Of a stretch of DNA of 64,000 nt, positions 9,028 through 19,271 are shown one piece after another. The notes under the pieces were generated by a model, which saw only the letters and a program-made list of their open reading frames with translations, ran no database searches and was not told the DNA's origin. The stretch is from Betaproteobacteria bacterium MOLA814. Lineage in GTDB: Bacteria; Pseudomonadota; Gammaproteobacteria; Burkholderiales; Burkholderiaceae_C. Location of the stretch: positions 122,623 to 186,622 of the forward strand of contig AYMW01000001.1 in the NCBI GenBank assembly GCA_000496475.1, given 5' to 3'. A program made the position numbers and the translations under genes. Within the stretch, counting starts at the first letter, position 1; each line of letters opens with the position of its first letter.

Positions 9028-10065
9028 ATGCATAAAACACTACAACACTCGCTAATCGCGGCTACTCTAATGGCCTCAGCCTTCAGCGCACACGCAGAGA
9101 CCATCACCCTCAAAGTCCACCACTTTTTGGGACCACAGTCCATTCAACACACCACCATGATTGGTGACTGGTGTAAAAATATTGAACGTGACTCCAAGGG
9201 TCGCTTGAACTGTCAGATTTACCCAGCCATGCAGCTGGGCGGCTCGCCCCCACAACTCTTTGACCAAGCCAAAGACGGCATTGCTGACGTTGTGTGGACT
9301 GTGGCAGGTTATTCAGGCACCCGTTTTTCACGCATTCAAGTCTTTGAACTGCCCTTCATGATGACCAACGCCGAGGCGACCAGCCGCGCTGCTTGGGACT
9401 TTGCACAAAAATACGCGACTGATGAATTCAAAGATGTCAAGCTGTTGGCGGTTCACGTGCACGGCCCAGGCATTATCTTTACCCGCGAAGCACCCATCAC
9501 CACACTGGCTGACTTCAAGGGCAAGAAACTCCGGGGCCCAACGGCACAAATCACCAAAATGCTGAAGAATTTAGGTGCAACACCTGTTCCAATGCCTGTG
9601 CCAGCCGTACCAGAGGCCCTGTCTAAGGGCGTCATCGACGGTGCTGTAATTCCTTACGAAGTAGCCCCTGGCCTGCGCGTGCAAGAACTGACCAACTTCA
9701 CATCCGAGCCAGATCCCAGCTACAACGCGCTGTACACCACCGTATTTGTTGTGCCTATGAACAAGGCCAAATACGACTCGTTGCCAGCCGATTTGCAAGC
9801 CGTCATCGACAAGAATTCTGGTCGTGAGTACTCCGCTTTCTTGGGTAAAACGCAAGCGGGCAATGATGCACCTGGTAAGAAGAAGTTTGAAGCTGCGCCT
9901 AACCAAAAAATCACCATCATTCCTGCATCTGAGTTGAAGAAGTGGGACGCTGCAACCGCTGACTTGTCCGCAGGCTGGGTAGATGACATGGGCAAGCGTG
10001 GCTACAAAAATGGTCAAGAAATGCTGGAGGCTGCACGCAGCATGATCATGGCAAACACCAAATAA
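9028..10065 (+). CDS. dctP: TRAP transporter substrate-binding protein (DctP family)
   Basis: Periplasmic 345-residue binding protein that delivers a small organic anion to a TRAP permease. Residues 1-24 form a signal peptide ending AHA before ETITLKV. The DctP pattern follows, including the GKKLRGPTA segment whose arginine normally binds the substrate carboxylate, and [20 protein letters not shown] stands 10 bases before the ATG. Permease genes follow after a 160-base gap with a terminator-like hairpin. The substrate is not evident. Regulation by the palindrome at 8963 is likely. Confidence 0.92.
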   Translation: MHKTLQHSLIAATLMASAFSAHAETITLKVHHFLGPQSIQHTTMIGDWCKNIERDSKGRLNCQIYPAMQLGGSPPQLFDQAKDGIADVVWTVAGYSGTRFSRIQVFELPFMMTNAEATSRAAWDFAQKYATDEFKDVKLLAVHVHGPGIIFTREAPITTLADFKGKKLRGPTAQITKMLKNLGATPVPMPVPAVPEALSKGVIDGAVIPYEVAPGLRVQELTNFTSEPDPSYNALYTTVFVVPMNKAKYDSLPADLQAVIDKNSGREYSAFLGKTQAGNDAPGKKKFEAAPNQKITIIPASELKKWDAATADLSAGWVDDMGKRGYKNGQEMLEAARSMIMANTK

Positions 10066-10080
10066 AGCCAAGCAAACACT

Positions 10081-10109
10081 CTGGTCAAGACCAACTTGGG
10101 CTTGACCAG
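10081..10109 (+). repeat. 9-bp inverted repeat after dctP
   Basis: CTGGTCAAG (10081-10089) and CTTGACCAG (10101-10109) are exact reverse complements around an 11-base loop, 16 bases after the dctP stop. There is no T run after it. It is the first of two tandem hairpins between dctP and dctQ and may protect the dctP message from 3' decay. Confidence 0.55.
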
Positions 10110-10132
10110 CTCTGATGCTTTACCTGATAAAG

Positions 10133-10158
10133 GGCGGAGAAGTTCTCCGCCTTTTTTT
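10133..10158 (+). terminator. Rho-independent terminator between dctP and dctQ
   Basis: GGCGGAGAA (10133-10141) and TTCTCCGCC (10143-10151) are exact complements around one base, followed by seven T (10152-10158). The hairpin would fold with a three to five base loop. It is a textbook terminator placed inside the transport operon, so the permease genes would need read-through or their own promoter in the 67 bases that follow. Confidence 0.85.
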
Positions 10159-10225
10159 ATGCGCATGAAAACCACCACCCGCACCCTTTACACTGACTGT
10201 GTGAACACCTTGGAGACTTTCTGCT

Positions 10226-10753
10226 TTGGCTGACCTCATTCTCTCAACCGCCACCGATGCCGGACCAGACACTGGATTTGGTCAATTTTTAGGCGCAGCA
10301 GCTAAAGTTTTTGCTGTTTTATCGGGTATTACCCTCATAAGTATGGCCTTGATGTCGCTGACAAGCATAGTTGGTAGAACATTTTTTGATGCGCCTGTTA
10401 TGGGCGACTATGAACTGGTGCAAATCGCCTGCGCCGCCGCAGTGAGCCTGGCATTGCCCTACACGCAATGGGTGCGAGGACACGTCATCGTCGACTTTTT
10501 TACCGCCAAAGCGAACAACACTGTCGTGTTGACCTTAGACGCTGTTGCGGCTGCCTTGTTGTGCGTTTTTGCGCTGACTTTTTCGTGGCGTATGTGGGTG
10601 AACATGGTTGACTTAATGGACGGTTGGGATGCCTCGCTCATGTTAAATATTCCGACATGGTGGGGCTACGCGCCAATGGTGCCGTCATTTTTATTGTTGG
10701 GTCTTATTGCTGGCTACCACTGCATAAAAGACATTAGGAGCCTGCGCTCATGA
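10226..10753 (+). CDS. dctQ: TRAP transporter small permease (DctQ)
   Basis: A 175-residue membrane protein with four hydrophobic segments (about residues 26-50, 70-90, 105-130 and 145-165), the normal DctQ plan. It carries the GRTFFDAPVMGDYELVQ motif, near the family's G-R-F-P-E pattern. The start is TTG at 10226, with GGAG about ten bases upstream; no ATG fits. The stop overlaps the dctM start as ATGA, which indicates translational coupling. Confidence 0.88.
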   Translation: MADLILSTATDAGPDTGFGQFLGAAAKVFAVLSGITLISMALMSLTSIVGRTFFDAPVMGDYELVQIACAAAVSLALPYTQWVRGHVIVDFFTAKANNTVVLTLDAVAAALLCVFALTFSWRMWVNMVDLMDGWDASLMLNIPTWWGYAPMVPSFLLLGLIAGYHCIKDIRSLRS

Positions 10754-12078
10754 TGGGTTTAACTGGAATCGAGCTGGGCGGCGTGATGTTTGCCTTCATG
10801 CTTGTATTGCTCGCGCTGCGTGTTCATATAGGTGTAGCCATGCTACTCACTGGCTCTGTGGGCTACACCATGGTTGCAGGCCTTGACCCTTTGCTCAATT
10901 ACTACAAGGGGGCTGCCTACGCGCGCTACTCGATTTACGATTTATCGGTGGTACCCCTGTTTTTGTTGATGGGACAGTTCGCCACACACGGGGGCTTGTC
11001 CAAAGCTCTTTTTAAAGCCGGCAACGCCATGATTGGTCACTGGCGCGGCGGCATGGCCATGGGCGCCGTGACAGCCTGTGCAGGCTTTGGTGCCATTTGT
11101 GGATCGTCTCTGGCGACAGCGGCGACCATGGGCCAAGTCGCCCTGCCGGAACTTAAAAAACATGGCTACTCCGAGCGTTTGTCCGCGGCGGCCATAGCAG
11201 CTGGTGGCACCTTGGGCATACTGATTCCGCCCTCAGTGCCTCTGGTCATTTACGCCATCATCACCGAACAAAATATTGCCAAAATGTTTTTAGCGGCCTT
11301 TATCCCGGGTCTGCTTGCAGCAGTGGGATACATGGTCGTCATCAGCATCATTGCGCGCATAAGCCCAGAAGACGCGCCGCGCGGCATCAAATTTACATGG
11401 ATGCAGCGCTTGCAGGCTTTAAGCGAAACATGGCCAGTGATTTTGATTTTTATTGTGGTCATTGGCGGAATATATGGCGGGATTTTTACGCCTACAGAAG
11501 CGGCCTCCATTGGCACATTGGCCACTGCCATCGTGGCTTGGACATCAGGCGGACTCAAGGGCCGCGGTTTCTTAGATTGTCTATACGGCGCGGCTGGTGC
11601 CACCGGCATGATCTTTTTAATTTTGCTTGGCGCGGATATTCTGAATGTATTTTTAGCCCTGACTCAAGTGCATACCGAGTTGGCCAGTTGGGTGGTTGGG
11701 TTGAACTGGCCACCTTTGGGTGTGCTGCTGGTCATTATTATCATTTACCTGGTATTGGGCTGCATCATGGACAGTTTGTCTATGATTTTGCTCACTATTC
11801 CAATTTTTTTCCCCATCATCATGGGTATAGATTTATGGGGTTTGGGGGCTGACGACAAAGCTATATGGTTTGGTATTTTGGCCCTGATGGTCGTAGAGGT
11901 TGGCCTCATCACGCCGCCAGTTGGCATGAACGTGTTTATCATTAGCGCTATGGTGAAACACGTACCTATGAAGGAGATTTTCAAAACCATACTGCCATTC
12001 TTGGCGTCCGACTTTGTACGCATTGCCTTGCTGGTGTTTTTCCCCTCCATCGCCTTGGTGGTTTTTCAAATTTTCTAG
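10750..12078 (+). CDS. dctM: TRAP transporter large permease (DctM)
   Basis: A 442-residue, roughly 12-segment permease that performs sodium-driven uptake together with DctQ and DctP. Family marks include CAGFGAICGSSLATAATMG, GGTLGILIPPS, TPTEAA, and VEVGLITPPVGMN near the C-terminus. It overlaps dctQ by four bases and ends the operon. A Nudix gene follows after 12 bases and may be co-transcribed. Confidence 0.93.
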   Translation: MMGLTGIELGGVMFAFMLVLLALRVHIGVAMLLTGSVGYTMVAGLDPLLNYYKGAAYARYSIYDLSVVPLFLLMGQFATHGGLSKALFKAGNAMIGHWRGGMAMGAVTACAGFGAICGSSLATAATMGQVALPELKKHGYSERLSAAAIAAGGTLGILIPPSVPLVIYAIITEQNIAKMFLAAFIPGLLAAVGYMVVISIIARISPEDAPRGIKFTWMQRLQALSETWPVILIFIVVIGGIYGGIFTPTEAASIGTLATAIVAWTSGGLKGRGFLDCLYGAAGATGMIFLILLGADILNVFLALTQVHTELASWVVGLNWPPLGVLLVIIIIYLVLGCIMDSLSMILLTIPIFFPIIMGIDLWGLGADDKAIWFGILALMVVEVGLITPPVGMNVFIISAMVKHVPMKEIFKTILPFLASDFVRIALLVFFPSIALVVFQIF

Positions 12079-12090
12079 GCATACCAAGCC

Positions 12091-12654
12091 ATGCAAGCTG
12101 ATCGATATTCCAAATTTTGCCGCGCTTGCGGCTCGCCCACTGCCCAGCGCTTGCCAGATGATGGCGACACCAAACTGCGTACTGTATGTACACAGTGCGC
12201 AACAGTGCATTACATCAACCCACTGAATGTAGTGGGAACCATTCCCATCTGGTTGGGTGGCATTGAGCCGCAGGTGTTGCTGTGCAAGCGCAACATTGAG
12301 CCGCGCAAAGGCAAATGGACGTTGCCAGCTGGCTTTATGGAAATGAATGAGTCAGCAGCAGAAGGCGCGGCGCGCGAAACGGTTGAAGAAGCCGGCGCAC
12401 AGTTCACAATGGGTTCGTTATTTACGCTCATCAGCGTGACCCACGTCGGTCAAGTGCATTTTTTTTACAGGGCCACGCTCACCAGCAACCAATTCGACCC
12501 GGGTATCGAATCTCAAGAAGTCAAGCTGTTCACAGAAAGAGAGATACCCTGGGACGAACTGGCGTTTAGGACGGTTAAAGACACACTGGCCTTGTACTTC
12601 AAAACCATCCATGAGGCACCCACCCATGACCTGCATGAGTTGGTGATTCGTTAA
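12091..12654 (+). CDS. Nudix hydrolase with N-terminal zinc ribbon
   Basis: A 187-residue hydrolase of nucleoside diphosphate-linked compounds. Residues 9-32 hold two Cys-x2-Cys pairs (CRACG and CTQC), a zinc ribbon as in NADH pyrophosphatase-like enzymes. The Nudix box [22 protein letters not shown] fits G-x5-E-x7-RE-x2-EE-x-G at about residues 76-98. The substrate is not determined; an ADP-ribose or NADH-type substrate is usual for this ribbon-Nudix layout. Its last bases overlap the tail of parC on the other strand. Confidence 0.85.
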   Translation: MQADRYSKFCRACGSPTAQRLPDDGDTKLRTVCTQCATVHYINPLNVVGTIPIWLGGIEPQVLLCKRNIEPRKGKWTLPAGFMEMNESAAEGAARETVEEAGAQFTMGSLFTLISVTHVGQVHFFYRATLTSNQFDPGIESQEVKLFTEREIPWDELAFRTVKDTLALYFKTIHEAPTHDLHELVIR

Positions 12655-15014
12655 ACGACTCGTTCTACCGCATTGGGCTTGAAGCCCAAATCAGCCATTT
12701 TCCCTTTGCGTGCACGAACGCCTCTGGCGTTGTTCAGACTGCGGATCTCAAGCGTTTCTTCGCGCTGCTTACCACCACGTCCAATGCCACTGATGCAAAC
12801 GCTGCGCACATATGCGGCTGCTCCAGCCAGCGTGTCTTTGGCTTCGAGGTCAATCAGCATCAAACCACGCCCACCTTTGGCCATGTGTTTGAGCTCGCGC
12901 AACTCAAAGGTCAGCACCCGTCCACCAGTCGATGCGCAGGCAATGTGGGTGGCCATTTGCAGCTCATCACTTTCAAGTTGACCATCGACCATGCGCGCTT
13001 TGCCCAGCAGGGCGCTGGGACGGTTGAGCGTTGCGCCTGCGGCCACATTCAGGAAAGACTTACCCGCCTTTTGCCGACTGACCATGTCTTGCACCTGCGC
13101 CACAAAACCGTAACCATCCGATGTGGACAGCACGTAGCCCGTGCTTGAACTGCCCGCCACATAGTGAATGGGCTGGGTGCCAGCTTCAAGCTCTATCAGC
13201 GTGGTGATGGGTTGACCGTCGCCACGACCGCCTGGCAACGCCGACACGGGAATGGAATAGGTGCGCCCTGCACTGCCAAAGACAATCAGCGTGTCGACGC
13301 TGCGGCATTCAAACGCACCATACAACGTATCGCCAGCCTTGAAGGCGAACACATCAGGGGCATGTCCGTGGCCTGTGCGGGTGCGCACCCAGCCTTTGTC
13401 AGACACGACCACAGTGACAGGTTCATCAATAATTTTGATTTCAGCAACCACGCGTTTTTCGGCTTGAACCAAGGTGCGACGTTCATCGCCAAAGGACTTG
13501 GCATCGGCTTCAATTTCTTTGATCATCAGCTTTTTCAAGCTGTTGGGGTTGTTCAAAATATCTTGCAAGCGGGCTTGGTCGTCACGCAGCTTGGCCAACT
13601 CTTGCTCAATTTTGATACCCTCTAACCTGGCCAGTTGGCGCAAGCGAATTTCAAGAATATCCTCTGCTTGTCTCTGCGACAGGCCAAAGCGTTCAATCAA
13701 ACCCGCTTTGGGCTCATCACTTTGACGAATGATCGCTATCACCTCGTCGATGTTGAGCAACACCGTTTGGCGACCTTCCAAAATATGTATGCGATCTAGG
13801 ACTTTACGCAAACGGTTGTCGCTGCGCTTGGCAATGGTCGTCTGTCTGAAGCTCACCCACTCTTCAAGCATTTGACGCAGCGACTTTGGCACAGGTTTGC
13901 CGTCAATCCCCACCATGGTGAGGTTGATGCTGGCCGACGTTTCAAGACTGGTATGTGCCAGCAGTTGATTGATAAGCTCTTCTTGCAAAATGGCGCGGGT
14001 CTTGGGCTCAAAGACCAATCTCACCGCAGCTTCCTTGCCTGACTCATCCCTGACCCCATCCAACACGGCCAGCATGCTGGCTTTCAATTGGGATTGATCC
14101 GATGTCAGCGTTTTTTTACCTGTTTTTATTTTAGGGTTGGTGATGTCTTCAATTTCTTCAAGCACCCGCTGTGTACTCACCCCTGGTGGCATTTCAGTAA
14201 TGACTATCTGCCATTGACCACGCGCCAAATCCTCAATCACCCAACGGGCACGAACCTTCAGACTGCCACGCCCAGTTCTGTAGGCTTGAGCGATGTCTGC
14301 AGTGCTGCTGATGATCTGCCCACCGCCAGGGTAATCAGGCGCAGGCAACAAAGCCAGCAAGGCCTCGTCAGTCATACTTGGCAGCTTGACCAAAGCGACA
14401 CATGCGTTGGCGACCTCACGCAGGTTGTGACTTGGAATTTCAGTGGCCATGCCCACAGCGATGCCACTGGCACCATTCAGAAGCGAAAAGGGCAAACGCG
14501 CAGGCAGCTGACGCGGCTCTTCTGTTGAGCCGTCGTAATTAGGAATAAAGTCAACGGTGCCCTCATCAATCTCATCCAACAACAAGCTGGTAATTGGTGC
14601 TAGGCGTGCTTCTGTGTAGCGCATAGCGGCTGCACCATCACCGTCACGGCTGCCAAAATTGCCTTGTCCATCAATCAGCGGGTAACGCTGGCTGAAGTCT
14701 TGCGCCATACGGACCAAGGCGTCATATGCCGCCTGGTCGCCGTGTGGGTGAAATCTGCCCAGCACATCTCCGACCACGCGTGCACTCTTAACAGGCTTGG
14801 GCACACCAGACGTGCCATACCCTAGACCCATGCGCTGCATGGCGTACAAAATGCGGCGCTGGACAGGCTTTTGGCCATCACACACGTCCGGCAAGGCCCG
14901 CCCCTTCACCACGCTAAGGGCGTACTCTAAATAGGCACGCTGTGCGTAACCTACCAAGCTGTCGTCGCCTCCACTGGCAGGCACCGCTTCAAGTTGTTGG
15001 ATGTCGTCACTCAT
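12651..15014 (-). CDS. parC: DNA topoisomerase IV subunit A
   Basis: The breakage-reunion subunit that decatenates daughter chromosomes. A 787-residue protein with the catalytic Arg132-Tyr133 in [10 protein letters not shown] and the upstream GRFHPHGD and DGQGNFGS motifs. C-terminal beta-pinwheel repeats follow but are fewer and more degenerate than in GyrA, and there is no GyrA-box. It starts one base inside the parE stop (TAATG), so the two subunits are coupled. Confidence 0.95.
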   Translation of the reverse strand: MSDDIQQLEAVPASGGDDSLVGYAQRAYLEYALSVVKGRALPDVCDGQKPVQRRILYAMQRMGLGYGTSGVPKPVKSARVVGDVLGRFHPHGDQAAYDALVRMAQDFSQRYPLIDGQGNFGSRDGDGAAAMRYTEARLAPITSLLLDEIDEGTVDFIPNYDGSTEEPRQLPARLPFSLLNGASGIAVGMATEIPSHNLREVANACVALVKLPSMTDEALLALLPAPDYPGGGQIISSTADIAQAYRTGRGSLKVRARWVIEDLARGQWQIVITEMPPGVSTQRVLEEIEDITNPKIKTGKKTLTSDQSQLKASMLAVLDGVRDESGKEAAVRLVFEPKTRAILQEELINQLLAHTSLETSASINLTMVGIDGKPVPKSLRQMLEEWVSFRQTTIAKRSDNRLRKVLDRIHILEGRQTVLLNIDEVIAIIRQSDEPKAGLIERFGLSQRQAEDILEIRLRQLARLEGIKIEQELAKLRDDQARLQDILNNPNSLKKLMIKEIEADAKSFGDERRTLVQAEKRVVAEIKIIDEPVTVVVSDKGWVRTRTGHGHAPDVFAFKAGDTLYGAFECRSVDTLIVFGSAGRTYSIPVSALPGGRGDGQPITTLIELEAGTQPIHYVAGSSSTGYVLSTSDGYGFVAQVQDMVSRQKAGKSFLNVAAGATLNRPSALLGKARMVDGQLESDELQMATHIACASTGGRVLTFELRELKHMAKGGRGLMLIDLEAKDTLAGAAAYVRSVCISGIGRGGKQREETLEIRSLNNARGVRARKGKMADLGFKPNAVERVV

Positions 15015-16996
15015 TAGATATCTACCTCAATGTCATCGCTGAAGCGCTCCATCAGCTCCCGTCTAGCTGCTGCTTCGCCTTTGCCCATCAGCTTGTTGAA
15101 CTCAATCGCTGTACCCTGTGACCCCCATGCACCCAAATTGACGGGCAGCAGACGACGCGTATCGGGGTTGAGTGTGGTGTCCCACAGTTGTATGGCGTTC
15201 ATTTCACCTAGGCCTTTAAAACGGCTGATGCTCCAGCTGTCTTCGCGCACATTGTCTTTGCGAAGTTTGTCCAAAATGGCCATGAGTTCACCGTCATCCA
15301 ATGCATAAAATTTTGCAGCTGGCTTTTTGCCACGCGCTGGTGCATCGACCCTAAACAAGGGGGGACGGGCAACGAACACATGACCTGTCTCAATGAGCTT
15401 GGGGAAATGCTTGAAAAACAAAGTGAGCAGCAACACCTGAATATGCGAGCCATCCACGTCAGCGTCTGATAAAACACAGATTTTCCCGTAACGCAAACCA
15501 CTTAAATCTGGCGTGTCTGTCTCGCTGTGCGGATCAACGCCGATGGCGACCGCAATGTCGTGAATTTCGTTGTTGGCAAACAACCGGTCTTTATCCACTT
15601 CCCATGTATTTAAAACTTTGCCGCGCAGCGGCAAAATCGCTTGGCTTTCTTTGTCACGTCCCATTTTTGCGCTGCCACCCGCGGAGTCACCCTCCACCAA
15701 AAACAACTCGTTGTGGGCCAGGTCACGGCTTTCGCAATCGGTCAACTTGCCAGGCAATACGGCGACACCGGAACCTTTGCGTTTCTCTACTTTTTGACCC
15801 GCTTTTTGCCTGTGTTGCGCTGCTTTGATCACCAACTCTGCCAATTTTTTACCGTATTCAACGTGCTGGTTAAGCCACAACTCAAACACGGGGCGGACAA
15901 AACTGGAGATCAAACGCACGGCGTCACGGCTGTTCAGCCGCTCCTTAATTTGCCCTTGAAACTGTGGGTCTAAGACCTTGGCCGACAGCACGTAGCTGGC
16001 GCGTGCAAATACGTCCTCCGGCAGCAGTTTCACCCCTTTGGGCAACAAAGCATGCAGCTCTATAAAACTCTTGACTGCAGTGAACAAGCCATCACGCAAG
16101 CCACTGTCGTGCGTACCGCCAGCATTGGTTGGTATGAGGTTGACGTAGCTCTCGCGAACGGGCTGACCCTCTTCAGTAAATGCCACGCACCACGCCGCGC
16201 CTTCGCCCTCGGCAAAGGTGTCGTGGTTGGTATCTGCAAACCCATCGCCTTCAAACATCGGAATCACAGGGTCGGCATGGACGTTTTGCGTCAAATAATC
16301 GCGCAGGCCGCCTTTGTATTGCCACTGCTGGGTCTCACCTGATTTTTCAGACACCAAAGTCACAACCACGCCTGGCATCAACACCGCCTTGGAGCGCAGC
16401 AAATGCGTCAGTTCATGAAGCGGTAAGGTGCTGGACTCAAAGTAACTGGCTTGAGGCCATACGCGCACTGTGGTCCCCGTTTTGCGCTCACCCGACACCA
16501 AGGCTCGTTTGGTGAGCGGCTCGATGACGTCCCCTTGCGAAAACACCAGCGAGGCGCATTGGCCCTCACGGTAGCTGGTCACTTCAAGGCGGGTCGACAA
16601 GGCATTGGTCACGCTCACGCCTACGCCATGTAAACCACCAGAAAAGTTGTATGCACCACCCTTGCCTTTGTCAAACTTGCCACCAGCATGCAAGCGGGTA
16701 AACACCAGTTCTACGACAGGGGCGTTTTCTTCCGGGTGCATACCGAAAGGAATGCCGCGACCGTCGTCTTCAACCGTGACTGAGCCATCGCTGTGCAATA
16801 TGACTTTGATGCGCTTGCCATGCCCTGCCAAGGCCTCGTCAGCTGCATTGTCCAAGACCTCTTGCACGATGTGCAGTGGGTTGTCCGTGCGCGTGTACAT
16901 GCCTGGTCGTTGTTTGACGGGCTCTAGACCTTTTAAAACGCGAATAGAGCTCTCGCCATAAGCGATGTCAGCCGTAGGAATATTTTTTGTAGCCAT
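15014..16996 (-). CDS. parE: DNA topoisomerase IV subunit B
   Basis: The ATPase subunit partner of ParC. It has the GHKL fold marks [21 protein letters not shown] and [15 protein letters not shown]. The TOPRIM domain contains [14 protein letters not shown] and DADVDGSHI. Counting from ATG 16996 gives 660 residues. The frame is open to 17068, and an ATG at 17014 is also possible, but homologues begin close to [18 protein letters not shown]. The gene ends in a one-base overlap with parC. Confidence 0.95.
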   Translation of the reverse strand: MATKNIPTADIAYGESSIRVLKGLEPVKQRPGMYTRTDNPLHIVQEVLDNAADEALAGHGKRIKVILHSDGSVTVEDDGRGIPFGMHPEENAPVVELVFTRLHAGGKFDKGKGGAYNFSGGLHGVGVSVTNALSTRLEVTSYREGQCASLVFSQGDVIEPLTKRALVSGERKTGTTVRVWPQASYFESSTLPLHELTHLLRSKAVLMPGVVVTLVSEKSGETQQWQYKGGLRDYLTQNVHADPVIPMFEGDGFADTNHDTFAEGEGAAWCVAFTEEGQPVRESYVNLIPTNAGGTHDSGLRDGLFTAVKSFIELHALLPKGVKLLPEDVFARASYVLSAKVLDPQFQGQIKERLNSRDAVRLISSFVRPVFELWLNQHVEYGKKLAELVIKAAQHRQKAGQKVEKRKGSGVAVLPGKLTDCESRDLAHNELFLVEGDSAGGSAKMGRDKESQAILPLRGKVLNTWEVDKDRLFANNEIHDIAVAIGVDPHSETDTPDLSGLRYGKICVLSDADVDGSHIQVLLLTLFFKHFPKLIETGHVFVARPPLFRVDAPARGKKPAAKFYALDDGELMAILDKLRKDNVREDSWSISRFKGLGEMNAIQLWDTTLNPDTRRLLPVNLGAWGSQGTAIEFNKLMGKGEAAARRELMERFSDDIEVDI

Positions 16997-17083
16997 GACG
17001 CCGAATTGTATCGACATGTTGGCGGGTGGACTGTAAATAAACCCAGTACCATATAAAAACCCAGTCAAATAACCGCGCTGACC

Positions 17084-17098
17084 TGACAGCCGCTGTCA
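17084..17098. promoter_or_regulatory. Inverted repeat between parE and MFS gene
   Basis: TGACAG-CCG-CTGTCA is a 6-bp inverted repeat in the short divergent region between parE and the carrier at 17122. It sits 24 bases before the MFS start and could be an operator for that gene. Weak evidence, no regulator nearby. Confidence 0.25.
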
Positions 17099-17121
17099 AC
17101 AAACCCCGCTACATTACACGC

Positions 17122-18342
17122 ATGAATTCTCCTGCTAAATCTCTGTCAATGGTGCAAGTACTTGTGTGCGGCGCGGCCATAGTGACCTTATCCATGGGCG
17201 TACGACATGGTTTTGGTCTGTGGCTACAACCCATCACCCAAGCGCAAGCATGGAGCCGCGAGACTTTTTCGCTGGCTTTGGCCATACAAAACCTGTCTTG
17301 GGGCGTATTTGGCATTTTTGCGGGCATGGCCGCTGACAAATTTGGCGCTTTCAAAGTGATCGTTGCTGGGGCGCTGCTGTATGCCTTGGGCTTGCTGGGT
17401 ATGGCCACCAGCAACACGCCGCTTGGCTTTGCTCTCACTGCGGGTGTGACCATTGGCGCAGCCCAAGCGGGCACCACTTATGCCGTTATTTACGGTGTTA
17501 TTGGCCGCAATGTGTCTGCTGACAAGCGCTCATGGGCCATGGGCGTAGCCGCAGCGGCAGGCTCCTTTGGTCAATTTTTGATGGTGCCAGTAGAAGGTCA
17601 ATTGATATTTCAACTGGGCTGGCACAACGCCTTGCTTGTTTTGGCAGCTGCAACGCTGTTGATGGTGCCGTTGGCAATCGGGTTACGTGAAAACAACCTA
17701 GCTGGGCCAAGTGCACCGCCACGAGAGCAAACCATCGTTCAGGCCATGCGCGAAGCCATGCGCTACCGCAGCTTTCAACTGCTGATGGTTGGTTACTTTG
17801 TGTGTGGCTTCCAGGTGGTGTTTATCGGCGTGCACATGCCCAGTTATTTGCGCGACGAGGGCTTATCGCCACAAGTGGCCAGCTACGCCTTGGCACTGAT
17901 CGGCTTGTTCAACGTATTTGGCACCTATGCAGCTGGTGCGCTGGGCCAACGCGTGGCCAAACGCAAGATTTTGGCGTTTATTTATCTCGCAAGAGCCGTG
18001 GTCATAACGGTGTTTTTGGTGTCTCCATTAACCCCCATGAGCGTCTATGTGTTTTCAGCTGTGATGGGGTTGTTGTGGCTGTCGACAGTGCCGCCTACCA
18101 ACGCAATCGTGGCAGGTATTTTTGGTGTGCAGCACTTCAGTATGCTGGGTGGTTTTGTTTTTTTTAGCCACCAAATTGGCAGTTTCATGGGCGTCTGGAT
18201 GGGGGGGGTTCTGTACGACAGAACTGGTAGCTACGACATCGTGTGGTACCTGGCCATTGGCCTAGGTATAGTCGCTGCACTCATCAACCTGCCAGTGCAA
18301 GAACAGGCCATACAACGCGGCCCCACTACGGTTGCGGGCTGA
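17122..18342 (+). CDS. MFS transporter, monocarboxylate/oxalate-formate type
   Basis: A 406-residue carrier with twelve predicted membrane segments in two six-segment halves. The first loop holds GMAADKFGAFKVIVAG, close to the MFS G-x3-D-R-x-G signature, and TYAVIYGVIGRN fits motifs of the oxalate/formate antiporter-like group. It most likely exchanges or imports a small organic acid; the substrate is unknown. A run of eight G at about 18199-18206 lies inside the gene and the frame stays open through it. Confidence 0.85.
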   Translation: MNSPAKSLSMVQVLVCGAAIVTLSMGVRHGFGLWLQPITQAQAWSRETFSLALAIQNLSWGVFGIFAGMAADKFGAFKVIVAGALLYALGLLGMATSNTPLGFALTAGVTIGAAQAGTTYAVIYGVIGRNVSADKRSWAMGVAAAAGSFGQFLMVPVEGQLIFQLGWHNALLVLAAATLLMVPLAIGLRENNLAGPSAPPREQTIVQAMREAMRYRSFQLLMVGYFVCGFQVVFIGVHMPSYLRDEGLSPQVASYALALIGLFNVFGTYAAGALGQRVAKRKILAFIYLARAVVITVFLVSPLTPMSVYVFSAVMGLLWLSTVPPTNAIVAGIFGVQHFSMLGGFVFFSHQIGSFMGVWMGGVLYDRTGSYDIVWYLAIGLGIVAALINLPVQEQAIQRGPTTVAG

Positions 18343-18406
18343 TTGGCGCATGCTTAAACAGCCGTTCGCTTCACAAACAAACTGATATCCGCTACCCTTT
18401 GACGCA

Positions 18407-18598
18407 ATGCACAACAGCCACAACCACACAAATACTAGCGATGCCCAACCTGTACACGGCTTGTACGTCGCGCGGCCCCGGCTGCTGACCATTGTTGTCG
18501 CAACAACAGGCGCCGTTGCGCTGTGGTGGGTGTTCAGCATGTACACCAACCCCGACTTTATGGTGGATATAGCCACCCAACTCTGGAGCTGCTTTTAA
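18407..18598 (+). CDS. Small membrane protein, unknown
   Basis: A 63-residue protein. The N-terminus is polar and His/Asn-rich (MHNSHNHTNTSD), then comes one membrane segment at about residues 26-46 and a short tail ending QLWSCF. Similar short proteins ending in a L-W/Y-x-C-F pattern occur in Burkholderiales, as far as I recall. It fits neatly between two genes with an 10-base gap to the methyltransferase. Function unknown; the chance of a non-coding frame remains. Confidence 0.45.
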   Translation: MHNSHNHTNTSDAQPVHGLYVARPRLLTIVVATTGAVALWWVFSMYTNPDFMVDIATQLWSCF

Positions 18599-18608
18599 AT
18601 GCCCGCAC

Positions 18609-19184
18609 ATGCTTGACGCCATTCATGGCCTAGGCCGTCCTTCAGACTGGGTGCAGCGCTGGCTGCACCTCATACCCCAACAGGCGCTAGTTTTAGATGT
18701 TGCCTGTGGTGCTGGACGCCATGCGCGCCTGCTGCAGTCGCTGGGTTGTCAAGTTACAGCCGTTGACAGAGACGCCGCAGCGCTTGCGCACATGAGCAAC
18801 AGCGACATCACCTGCTTGCAAGCTGACCTTGAGCAAGAAGCTTGGCCATTTAAACCACAACAGTTCGATGCCGTCGTCATGACCAACTACTTGTGGCGCC
18901 CCGTGTTCGACCCCCTCATTGCCAGCTTGAAATCCGGTGGTGTGTTGGTCTTTGAAACATTTTCGGCTGGGCAAGAAACCGTCGGGAAACCAAGTAGACC
19001 AGCGTTTTTACTGGCACCCAATGAGGCTGTTGCGCTATGCGGCTCACTGCGCATTGTTGCTTTTGAGGACGGCTTTGAACCCGAAAGCACCCACAACGCG
19101 CAACGCTTTGTTCAGCGCATTGTCGGTATCAAAGAGCATATTGACCAGGTGAGCGCCCAGCGATACCCACTCAGACCGCTCTAA
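18609..19184 (+). CDS. Class I SAM-dependent methyltransferase
   Basis: A 191-residue protein with the SAM motif LVLDVACGAGRHARLLQSLG at about residues 31-50, acidic VDRD after motif II, and motif IV FDAVVMTNYLWRP. It resembles the TehB/UbiE-like small-molecule group but has no further diagnostic part. It starts ten bases after the small membrane protein gene and may share its transcript. Target unknown. Confidence 0.75.
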   Translation: MLDAIHGLGRPSDWVQRWLHLIPQQALVLDVACGAGRHARLLQSLGCQVTAVDRDAAALAHMSNSDITCLQADLEQEAWPFKPQQFDAVVMTNYLWRPVFDPLIASLKSGGVLVFETFSAGQETVGKPSRPAFLLAPNEAVALCGSLRIVAFEDGFEPESTHNAQRFVQRIVGIKEHIDQVSAQRYPLRPL

Positions 19185-19271
19185 ACACACGCGTACAAAT
19201 TGAAAATGCGCCGCCCACACTGAGTAGAATGATGAACAAGCACTCAACCCGCAACCCATATTGACAACACC

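Noticed and set aside
18190-18215. Possible frameshift at a run of G in the MFS gene
   Set aside because: The frame stays open through it and the twelfth membrane segment follows normally.
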